A stretch of 26,536 nucleotides of DNA from Lachnospiraceae bacterium UBA7729 (lineage in GTDB: Bacteria; Bacillota; Clostridia; Lachnospirales; Lachnospiraceae). Of the stretch, positions 14,329 through 20,818 are shown piece after piece. Made by a program: the position numbers and the translations under genes. Each line of letters starts with the position of its first letter. The first letter of the stretch is position 1. The stretch is from positions 48,111 through 74,646 of the forward strand of contig DLFD01000027.1 of assembly GCA_002482005.1 (NCBI GenBank), written 5' to 3'. The notes below the pieces were generated by a model. The model did no database searches, had not been told where the DNA came from, and worked only from the letters and a program-made list of their open reading frames with translations.

Positions 14329-14562
14329 TCAGCGGGCATAGCTGCAGCCTTCCTTCTGAGGCCGGTTATCCTCCTGAACATAGCTGGCCCGAAACTCCGC
14401 ATTGATCTCCGCGATCTCCTTCTTTCCATCGATGTAATCCTGATACATCTCCTCCAGGCGGAAGGTATTCGTATCGCAGAGTCCCTCGGTTACACCCAGT
14501 GCATCCGCGACGATCTTCTCCCTCTCTTCTCTTGTCGTATCCTTGATCAGATATCCTGACAT
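14329..14562 (-). CDS. Small protein resembling the VbhA antitoxin domain
   Basis: This 77-residue protein starts at ATG 14562, preceded by AAAGGA; an in-frame TTG further upstream would add residues with no ribosome binding site. It is mostly helical, with EEREKIVADALGVTEGL, then LEEMYQDYIDGKKEIAEI and an acidic C-terminus. The pattern of basic/acidic helix, EGL, and YIDGK-I-EI resembles VbhA, the antitoxin of Fic toxins, which inserts an (S/T)xxxE(G/N) helix into the Fic active site. Here the EG is kept, but the residue four before Glu is Leu rather than Ser or Thr. No Fic gene is in the window. It could equally be an unrelated small helical protein. It lies downstream of cbiG and the cbiH remnant. 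Confidence 0.6.
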   Translation of the reverse strand: MSGYLIKDTTREEREKIVADALGVTEGLCDTNTFRLEEMYQDYIDGKKEIAEINAEFRASYVQEDNRPQKEGCSYAR

Positions 14563-14605
14563 ATCCTTCCATCCTTTCTGCCGCCCGCTTTCCAGGCAGG
14601 CAATC

Positions 14606-14701
14606 CTATTGCAGCTCAATGTACCTGATTCCGCGCTGCCGCATCGTTATATCCTCATATCCGAAGGGTCCGGATACGACTGCATAGATTCTTCTTCTCA
14701 G
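14606..14701 (-). pseudogene. Probable remnant of cbiH (precorrin-3B C17-methyltransferase) N-terminus
   Basis: Overlapping the cbiG stop, a 31-codon frame reads RRRIYAVVSGPFGYEDITMR and ends in YIELQ before TAG. It resembles the N-terminal SAM-methylase motif of CbiH/CobJ, IY-V-G-GPG-ED-T-R, and YIEL resembles the later GYKTYIEL segment, with ~15 residues missing between. GGAGG (14710-14714) stands exactly 8 nt before CTG at 14701-14699, which overlaps the cbiG TGA as CTGA. This is the usual ATGA coupling with the ATG lost. Two of the motif glycines are also lost. cbiG and cbiH are commonly adjacent. The similarity is from memory of the family, so a chance frame or short peptide remains possible. 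Confidence 0.5.
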
Positions 14702-15810
14702 AGCGATTTCCTCCAGGAATACCTTCTTCCGATCAGCGCAAGCGCAGCTGTCATTCCGTTATAGGTTTTCTTTTCCACGATCAGCTTGCCGGGAAGTTCC
14801 CGGTTCATAGCTCCCAGAACAGCGCTCCTTTCACAGACATTATCCACACCGATCGTCTTCAGGACAAAAGATGATGCACTGAATCTGCCCGGGACACGGA
14901 TCAGCTGCTGAGCCGTGTAAGTCTCATAAGGGAGATCATACTTTCTGCAGAAGATCCGGATCGCAGGTTCCTGGATCTTCAGGTCGATGCTGGTAACCTT
15001 AGCAACCGCCTCCAGGCTTACCCCGGAAGCATCCAGAAAATTGAACAGAAACCGCTCCATCTCAGCAGGTTCCACCCCTTTCCTGCAGTTAACGCCAAGC
15101 ACGACGGCCCTGGGCACCAGCGCCAGGTTATTCTCGAAATACTTCTTCTCTTTGTCCAGTGTTACGGAGATCCCAAGCCCAGGCCTCTCGCCGCAGGTTT
15201 CTTCATCAAAAGGTTCCGTGTCCGCAGGGAATACAGTAAGTTCCTGAGGAGCGGTTCCATCGATCGGGAACAAAGGATCTGCATAGAAGCCGATCGGTCT
15301 GTCGCCAAGCGCCGCGGAAGAGACTTCCTTTGCCAGTTCCATATCCCCTATGAACATGTCATTGTTCGCTGCAAAGGCATCGACGGCAAACCTTCCCCGG
15401 ATATCGGCAACTGTTGTGACGATTGCCTCTGCCCCGATACCGGATGCGATCCTGCGCGCAAGGTCATTGGCGCCGCCGGTATGCCCTGACAGAAGAGAGA
15501 TTGCCCACTTTCCTGTCTCATCGACCACGACGACTGCCGGATCTTTTCCCTTCGACTGGATCAGCGGTGCGATCAGCCGCACAGCAATTCCGACCGCTCC
15601 GATAAAGACGATCGCATCATCTGAAAAAAAGTGATCATACAGCCAGACATGGACATTCTTCGGGACCTTCTTCACTCCTTCTGCGTCCGGAGCGGTTTTC
15701 ATCTCCGTCCATACATCGACCCGGGTCGATGCGTCCATGCCGATTGCCCGCCTGATACGAATAGCCGTCCCGGCTCCTTTTTTTGTAAAACTGATGCAGG
15801 ATATCTTCAT
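14698..15810 (-). CDS. cbiG: Cobalt-precorrin 5A hydrolase
   Basis: This 370-residue protein opens the ring-C lactone of cobalt-precorrin-5A in the anaerobic cobalamin pathway. The N-terminal part has FIGAVGIAVRLIAPLIQSK and DETGKWAISLLSGHTGGANDLAR, which are the CbiG signatures. The middle and the C-terminal CobE-like domain (LGVNCRKGVE, then RFSASSFVLKTIGVDNVCE and YNGMTAALALI) complete it. ATG 15810 is chosen because AAGGAAG precedes it and the protein begins MKISCISFT like the family; the frame is open further upstream but crosses terminator-like sequence. It is separated from the cbiB-cobD-cobQ cluster by ~2.5 kb. A relic of cbiH follows it, so it may be the survivor of a longer cbi operon. 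Confidence 0.93.
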   Translation of the reverse strand: MKISCISFTKKGAGTAIRIRRAIGMDASTRVDVWTEMKTAPDAEGVKKVPKNVHVWLYDHFFSDDAIVFIGAVGIAVRLIAPLIQSKGKDPAVVVVDETGKWAISLLSGHTGGANDLARRIASGIGAEAIVTTVADIRGRFAVDAFAANNDMFIGDMELAKEVSSAALGDRPIGFYADPLFPIDGTAPQELTVFPADTEPFDEETCGERPGLGISVTLDKEKKYFENNLALVPRAVVLGVNCRKGVEPAEMERFLFNFLDASGVSLEAVAKVTSIDLKIQEPAIRIFCRKYDLPYETYTAQQLIRVPGRFSASSFVLKTIGVDNVCERSAVLGAMNRELPGKLIVEKKTYNGMTAALALIGRRYSWRKSL

Positions 15811-15892
15811 CAGATTCTTCCTTTCTGGCATGTGGGAGTTAATACATAAAGCCTGCCACTGGCAGCCTTTTTGCATCCTATGGGATGAAAGA

Positions 15893-15922
15893 CCGGCAGA
15901 CAGCATCATCTCTGTCTGCCGG
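15893..15922 (-). terminator. Terminator of the small HTH gene
   Basis: CCGGCAGACAG (15893-15903) and CTGTCTGCCGG (15912-15922) form a perfect 11-bp stem with an 8-nt loop. TCTTTC follows on the minus strand. It lies 9 bp after the HTH gene stop. A second small hairpin (15853-15865, CTGCC/GGCAG) lies further on toward cbiG. Confidence 0.65.
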
Positions 15923-15931
15923 CGAAAAGTA

Positions 15932-16132
15932 TTATTCCTGCTTGTTTTCTCCGACCAGAGCTTCATACTTCAGCTGATAGGAGATCAGCCTCGGAATGTA
16001 CTCCGGCGGCGTCCTCCTGCCTGCTTCCCAGTCCTCCAGGGTTCTGAGCGGAATGCCCGTGTGTTCTGAAAACTGTCTGCGGTTGAGCCCCGTGCCCTCG
16101 CGCAGCTCTCTGATTATCTCTGCTGTCTTCAT
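15932..16132 (-). CDS. Small XRE-type helix-turn-helix protein
   Basis: This 66-residue protein is almost entirely one HTH domain: MKTAEIIRELREGTGLNRRQ, then FSEHTGIPLRTLEDWEAGRR and TPPEYIPRLISYQLKY. The recognition helix is around IPLRTLEDWEAG. ATG 16132 follows GGAGG with 8 nt spacing; a GTG at 16147 would overlap that ribosome binding site. A promoter (16169-16197) and a strong hairpin just after the stop suggest a monocistronic unit. Proteins of this size and type act as autonomous DNA-binding regulators or as antitoxins; no toxin gene adjoins it. Its targets are unknown, and neither cysE nor cbiG can be assigned to it from sequence. Confidence 0.8.
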   Translation of the reverse strand: MKTAEIIRELREGTGLNRRQFSEHTGIPLRTLEDWEAGRRTPPEYIPRLISYQLKYEALVGENKQE

Positions 16133-16168
16133 ATCTGCCACCTCCACGCATAGCGATCTCTTTCCTGC

Positions 16169-16197
16169 ATCATATCACAGAAGGAGTCATCATGCAA
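16169..16197 (-). promoter_or_regulatory. Promoter of the small HTH gene
   Basis: On the minus strand TTGCAT (16192-16197), 17-bp spacer, TATGAT (16169-16174). The predicted leader is about 30 nt. Confidence 0.6.
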
Positions 16198-16290
16198 TGC
16201 GTGGTTTTATTTTCTTTTCCTCACTCAGATTCTGTCAGCGTGATGATATGACCAGGCGGATTCCTCCAGCTCCCCCGGCCGGATATGTTC

Positions 16291-17271
16291 TCAGATCACA
16301 TAGAACCAGGCAGCGTCTTCCTTCTGCTCTACTTTCTGAGGTTTCTCCTCCCCCTTGCCAAGCACCATCTCCTGATTCTTGACATTGACCTTTGTGTAAG
16401 GAGGTACCGAAGCCGTGATGAAGCAGTTGCCGCCGATGGTCGCATCGTGTCCGATGATGGTCTGCCCGCCCAGGATGGAAGCTCCTGAGTAGATCGTGAC
16501 ATTGTCTTCGATCGTCGGATGACGCTTCTTTCCATGCAGCTTCTGGCCAAGTCTGGTGGAAAGAGCTCCAATCGTGACGCCCTGATAGATCTTGACATGC
16601 TCACCCATGATAGTGGTCTCACCAACGACAACACCGGTCGCATGGTCGATCATGAAGTACTTGCCGATCGTAGCTCCCGGATGGATGTCCACTCCGGTCT
16701 TGCTGTGCGCGTGCTCGGACATGATCCTCGGGATCATCGGTACATGCAGCCTGTAAAGCTCGTGTGCGCACCGGTAGACCGTGATCGCGTACATACCCGG
16801 ATAGCTGAGGATGATCTCCGACTTGGAATAGGCAGCCGGGTCTCCGTCCAGGATAGCCTGGCAGTCGGTATCCAGATATTCCCTGATTCTCGGGATGGTC
16901 CGGATGAACTGGATCGTGATCCTCTGGGATTCCGCCCGGACTTCTCTACGCTCTTTGCCTGTGAATTCGTTGGTGTAGCGAAGGGCGATCTCGATCTGCT
17001 CCTGCAGATTGATGATGATATCATCGACAACCGTCGATATCTGTGCGTCCACGTTATAGACACGCCCCTTGTTGTTGGGATCCCTATAGTAGCCTGGGTA
17101 GATCACCTGAAACAGCTCGTGCAGTACCCGGATGACCGCATCGCGGTCCGGCGCCTCTGCGCTGCTGATCTTATCGATGGCCCTCCCGCCCTTGTAATCC
17201 TTCAGGATCTCCTTCACGGCGGACTCAGCCTCATCCTTCATGCACAGCCCGATACTCGCGGTATTCTCCAT
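16291..17271 (-). CDS. cysE: Serine O-acetyltransferase, EpsC/CysE type
   Basis: This 326-residue protein makes O-acetylserine from serine and acetyl-CoA, the first step of cysteine synthesis. The N-terminal half is helical. The C-terminal half is a left-handed hexapeptide beta-helix with HPGATIGKYFMIDHATGVVV, GETTIMGEHVKIYQGVTIGA and GGQTIIGHDATIGGNCF. HxG and DH motifs (DIHPGA, IDHATG) hold the catalytic His and Asp residues. The long N-terminus is as in the EpsC-type enzymes of Firmicutes. ATG 17271 has GGAG at good spacing. An in-frame ATG at 17358 lies inside the leader and would add a poorly conserved extension. A promoter overlapping the uvrA stop drives it, with a structured leader of ~170 nt. 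No cysK adjoins. Confidence 0.9.
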   Translation of the reverse strand: MENTASIGLCMKDEAESAVKEILKDYKGGRAIDKISSAEAPDRDAVIRVLHELFQVIYPGYYRDPNNKGRVYNVDAQISTVVDDIIINLQEQIEIALRYTNEFTGKERREVRAESQRITIQFIRTIPRIREYLDTDCQAILDGDPAAYSKSEIILSYPGMYAITVYRCAHELYRLHVPMIPRIMSEHAHSKTGVDIHPGATIGKYFMIDHATGVVVGETTIMGEHVKIYQGVTIGALSTRLGQKLHGKKRHPTIEDNVTIYSGASILGGQTIIGHDATIGGNCFITASVPPYTKVNVKNQEMVLGKGEEKPQKVEQKEDAAWFYVI

Positions 17272-17381
17272 AACCTTCTCCTCTTCTTCTGACCATAGGG
17301 CACCAGCTTCTATGATTTCCTGACTTCCGCTGCCAGCTGCATAGTTGCTGCAGTTCATTTCTTTTATCAGAACAATTTAAT

Positions 17382-17445
17382 GCTGCGTGTGCCAATAAGT
17401 CATCTGGCCTTACGTGCCGGGGCGCACACAGCCGGTGACTTTTGG
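17382..17445 (-). promoter_or_regulatory. Structured 5' leader of cysE with two competing stems
   Basis: CCAATAAGTCA (17392-17402) pairs with TGACTTTTGG (17436-17445) with one bulge. GCTGCGTGTGCC (17382-17393) can instead pair with GGCGCACACAGC (17421-17432) with two bulges. The two stems share CC at 17392-17393 and are interleaved, so they cannot both form fully. No known riboswitch or T-box motif was recognised. Confidence 0.4.
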
Positions 17446-17455
17446 AACTTGCGTC

Positions 17456-17484
17456 ATATTATTAGAATGTACAGGAAGGGTCAA
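17456..17484 (-). promoter_or_regulatory. Promoter of cysE overlapping the uvrA stop codon
   Basis: On the minus strand TTGACC (17479-17484), 17-bp spacer, TAATAT (17456-17461). The -35 contains the TGA stop of uvrA. It separates cysE transcription from the repair genes. Confidence 0.6.
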
Positions 17485-20400
17485 GCCTCTCCCTTCCCAG
17501 CTTTCTTTGCCGCTTCCAGCATCTTCTTCACGTAGTAGCCGGTGTAGGAATGCTTTACCTCGGCAACTTCTTCCGGAGTCCCCTTCGCGATGACGGTCCC
17601 GCCGCCGTCTCCGCCTTCCGGTCCCATATCGATCAGATAGTCAGCAGTCTTGATCACGTCCAGGTTGTGCTCGATGACGACGACCGTGTTCCCGCCGTCG
17701 GTCAGCCTCTGCAGGATCTCGACCAGTTTGCTGACATCCGCAAAGTGAAGTCCGGTCGTCGGCTCATCAAGGATGTAGATGGTTCTCCCGGTCGATTTTC
17801 TCGACAGCTCCGTCGCGAGTTTGATACGCTGTGCTTCGCCTCCTGACAGCTCTGTCGAAGGCTGTCCCAGGCGGATATAGCCCAGTCCCACGTCGTAGAG
17901 GGTCTGGATCTTGTTCCGGATGAAAGGAACATGGTCGAAGAACTTCAGCGCCTCCTCCACCGTCATGTTCAGGACTTCGTAGATGTTCTTGCCCTTGTAG
18001 TGGACTTCCAGCGTCTCGCGGTTGTAGCGCTGTCCGTGGCAGACCTCACAGGGCACATAGACATCCGGCAGAAAGTTCATCTCGATCTTGATGATACCGT
18101 CGCCGCCGCAGGCTTCGCATCGTCCGCCCTTGACGTTGAAGGAGAATCGTCCCTTCTTGTAGCCCCTTGCCTTTGCCTCCTGCGTCGCCGCGAAGAGATC
18201 CCGGATCTGGTCGAAGACACCGGTGTAGGTGGCCGGATTGGACCTTGGAGTACGTCCGATCGGGGACTGGTCGATATCGATGACCTTGTCCAGAGCTTCC
18301 CATCCCTCGATGGAATCGTGTCTGCCCGGGATATGTCTCGCGTGGTTGAGCTTGTTGGCCAGGACCTTGTAGAGGATCTCGTTGACCAGGGAGCTCTTGC
18401 CGGAGCCGGACACGCCTGTCACGCAGGTGAAAACGCCAAGCGGGAACTGCACATCGATATTCTTCAGATTGTGCTCCTTCGCTCCTTTGACCGTCAGCCA
18501 GCCGTTCGGCTTTCTTCTGGACTTCGGCACCGGGATCGTCAGCTTCCCGGACAGGTACTGGCCGGTGACCGATTCCGGAACCTTCATGATCTCCTCGGCG
18601 GTCCCGGTCGCCACGATCTGCCCGCCATGCTCTCCGGCTCCGGGTCCTACGTCGACGATAAAATCTGCCGCACGCATGGTATCCTCGTCATGTTCGACGA
18701 CGATGACCGAGTTGCCCAGGTCTCTGAGCCGGAACAGTGTCCGGAGAAGCTTGTCATTATCCCTCTGATGAAGTCCGATGGACGGCTCATCCAGGATATA
18801 GGCGACACCGACCAGGCCGGAGCCGATCTGGGTCGCCAGACGGATCCTCTGCGCCTCGCCTCCGGACAGGGTGGAAGTCCCTCTTCCGAGGGACAGATAA
18901 TCGAGACCGACGTCATTCAGGAAACGGACCCTCGCCCGGATCTCTCTCAGGATCTGGTCTCCGACCTGCATCATCTGGGTGGAGAGCTTCAGATCAGCGG
19001 TGCCGAGAAATTCCATCAGGTCCGCGACCGACATATTGGTCATCTCGTAGATGTTCCTGTCAGCGATCGTGACCGCCAGCGCTTCTTTCTTCAGCTTCTG
19101 GCCATGGCAGGCCGGACACGGGGTCACCCTCATGAAGGTCTCGTACTCGGCTTTCATGGCTTCGCCAAATGTTTCTCTGTATCTTCTCTGAACGTTTGCG
19201 ATGAGTCCCTCGAAAGCCACATCGTAGACGCCGATCCCTCTCTGGCCCTTGTAGTGTACCTTCACCTCATGTCCATTTGTCCCATAGATCAGGATATCGT
19301 GGATCTTCTTCGGGTAATCTTTGAACGCAGTGTCCAGGCGGAAGCTGTATTCATCCGCCAGCGCCACAAGGATCGCTCTCGTGAAGGATCCTTCCGAGCG
19401 GGAGGACTGCCATCCTGGAACAACAATAGCTCCCTGATCGATGGATAAGGATTTGTCCGGGATCATCAGGTCTTCGTCAAACTCCATCTTGTAGCCGAGG
19501 CCCGTACACTCCGGGCAGGCTCCGTAAGGATTGTTGAATGAGAAAGACCTTGGCTCGATCTCCGCGATGGAAGTTCCATCATATGGGCAGGCAAAATTTT
19601 CGGAGAAGGTAAGCATCTCGATGCCGTTGTGAGCATCGGTATCAGCTGCCTGGTCTGATACATTTCCAGAGGCTGCTGAACCTGCTGCACTGCTTCCTGC
19701 TCCGGCTTCTGCCGCATGCATAGCTTCCGCATGGGCGCTCTCCGCACGGCTCATTGCCTCCAGTCTCCTCTGATTGTCAGTCTTCGGCGGCTGAACCTCG
19801 ACGTAGGCAAGTCCGTCTGCCAGGGCAAGGACCTGCTCCAGGGACTCAGTCAGTCTCTTCTCGATGCCCGGCTTGACGATCAGACGGTCGATCAGGACCT
19901 CGATGTTGTGCTTGAGGTTCTTGTCGAGCCTGATCTCCTCACTCAGTTCATATTGATTGCCGTCGATTCGTACACGAACATAACCGGAACGCTTCGCATG
20001 CTCCAGGAGCTTCTGGTGTTCGCCCTTTCTTCCGCGGACGACCGGAGCCAGCAGCTGGATCTTCGTCCTTTCAGGAAGTTTCATGATGGTATCAACCATC
20101 TGGTCGACCGTCTGCTTTTTGATCTCACGTCCGCAGGTCGGACAATGGACCGTTCCGCAGCGGGCATAAAGCAGACGGAAATAGTCGTAGATCTCCGTCA
20201 CAGTGCCGACCGTGGAACGTGGATTGTGATTGGTCGACTTCTGGTCGATGGAGATGGCAGGCGGCAGTCCTTCGATACTGTCCACCTTCGGCTTCTCCAT
20301 CTGTCCCAGGAACTGTCTGGCATAGGAAGACAGAGACTCCATGTACCTTCTCTGCCCCTCGGCATAGATGGTATCAAAAGCAAGAGAACTCTTGCCGGAA

Positions 20401-20537
20401 CCCGACAGGCCAGTCAGGACGACCAGCTTGTTTCTCGGGATGTTTACATCCACGTTCTTCAGGTTATTCTCCGCCGCCCCGCGGATCCTTATGTACTTTG
20501 TGATGTCCCTCTTTGGGGCTGCATCTCTTACTGACAT
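17481..20537 (-). CDS. uvrA: Excinuclease ABC subunit A
   Basis: This 1018-residue protein is the damage-recognition ATPase of nucleotide excision repair. Both ABC modules are intact: Walker A GLSGSGKSSLAFD (43-55) and, in the second half, GVSGSGKSSLVNE. Two LSGGEAQRI(R/K)LA signatures and two DEP(S/T) Walker B motifs are present. Zinc-binding cysteines are seen in CGTVHCPTCG and CEACGGDG. It is longer than the usual ~940 residues because of an Ala/Ser/Glu-rich insert at ~255-305 (about 19620-19770), just before FSENFACP. ATG 20537 has AGAGGA upstream at long spacing. uvrB lies upstream across a 281-bp gap. Confidence 0.97.
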   Translation of the reverse strand: MSVRDAAPKRDITKYIRIRGAAENNLKNVDVNIPRNKLVVLTGLSGSGKSSLAFDTIYAEGQRRYMESLSSYARQFLGQMEKPKVDSIEGLPPAISIDQKSTNHNPRSTVGTVTEIYDYFRLLYARCGTVHCPTCGREIKKQTVDQMVDTIMKLPERTKIQLLAPVVRGRKGEHQKLLEHAKRSGYVRVRIDGNQYELSEEIRLDKNLKHNIEVLIDRLIVKPGIEKRLTESLEQVLALADGLAYVEVQPPKTDNQRRLEAMSRAESAHAEAMHAAEAGAGSSAAGSAASGNVSDQAADTDAHNGIEMLTFSENFACPYDGTSIAEIEPRSFSFNNPYGACPECTGLGYKMEFDEDLMIPDKSLSIDQGAIVVPGWQSSRSEGSFTRAILVALADEYSFRLDTAFKDYPKKIHDILIYGTNGHEVKVHYKGQRGIGVYDVAFEGLIANVQRRYRETFGEAMKAEYETFMRVTPCPACHGQKLKKEALAVTIADRNIYEMTNMSVADLMEFLGTADLKLSTQMMQVGDQILREIRARVRFLNDVGLDYLSLGRGTSTLSGGEAQRIRLATQIGSGLVGVAYILDEPSIGLHQRDNDKLLRTLFRLRDLGNSVIVVEHDEDTMRAADFIVDVGPGAGEHGGQIVATGTAEEIMKVPESVTGQYLSGKLTIPVPKSRRKPNGWLTVKGAKEHNLKNIDVQFPLGVFTCVTGVSGSGKSSLVNEILYKVLANKLNHARHIPGRHDSIEGWEALDKVIDIDQSPIGRTPRSNPATYTGVFDQIRDLFAATQEAKARGYKKGRFSFNVKGGRCEACGGDGIIKIEMNFLPDVYVPCEVCHGQRYNRETLEVHYKGKNIYEVLNMTVEEALKFFDHVPFIRNKIQTLYDVGLGYIRLGQPSTELSGGEAQRIKLATELSRKSTGRTIYILDEPTTGLHFADVSKLVEILQRLTDGGNTVVVIEHNLDVIKTADYLIDMGPEGGDGGGTVIAKGTPEEVAEVKHSYTGYYVKKMLEAAKKAGKGEA

Positions 20538-20646
20538 ATCTATACCAATCCTCTGCTATTGCAAAAAAATGCTGGTGTTTTACTATTTCCCTTTCACCCA
20601 CTCAGGAGGTCAATACTCACCCGGATGATCAAAAATATCATGACCA

Positions 20647-20744
20647 GCGAAGAAGATTCAGTCTTTTCTGTATCCCTTCGCCGGCCTTCCTTCCCGGGAC
20701 CGCCGAAAAGCGAAGAAATATCAACTTTCTACAGTTTACTTCGC
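20647..20744. repeat. Two 35-nt hairpins 63 bp apart in the uvrB-uvrA gap
   Basis: GCGAAG/CTTCGC arms occur at 20647-20652 with 20676-20681 and at 20710-20715 with 20739-20744. Both hairpins have the same length and lie exactly 63 bp apart, as in a degenerate tandem duplication. The rest of 20538-20818 has no recognisable gene. A 63-codon plus-strand frame (20625-20816) runs through it, but its only AGGAGG is 15 nt from the ATG. Confidence 0.5.
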
Positions 20745-20818
20745 CAGGCACCGTTATCTGAGATTCCTGAGATTAACGGGGATTGGCGGAGGATGAAAAC
20801 GAATCGTAAAACATGATA

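Noticed and set aside
15850..15870. GCCACTGG next to cbiG as part of a cobalamin riboswitch
   Set aside because: It is on the strand opposite to cbiG transcription, isolated, and forms a small hairpin by itself; no other aptamer element is nearby.
15811..15966. Longer N-terminus for CbiG
   Set aside because: The added codons overlap the terminator hairpin and end of the HTH gene; the family N-terminus and a ribosome binding site place the start at 15810.
17272..17455. Cys-specific T-box leader upstream of cysE
   Set aside because: No T-box AGGGTGG-type antiterminator sequence or terminator with T-run is visible.
20625..20816. 63-codon plus-strand gene between uvrA and uvrB
   Set aside because: AGGAGG is 15 nt from the ATG, the protein matches nothing I recognise, and the frame may stay open because of the 63-bp repeat. 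Kept only as a finding about the repeat.
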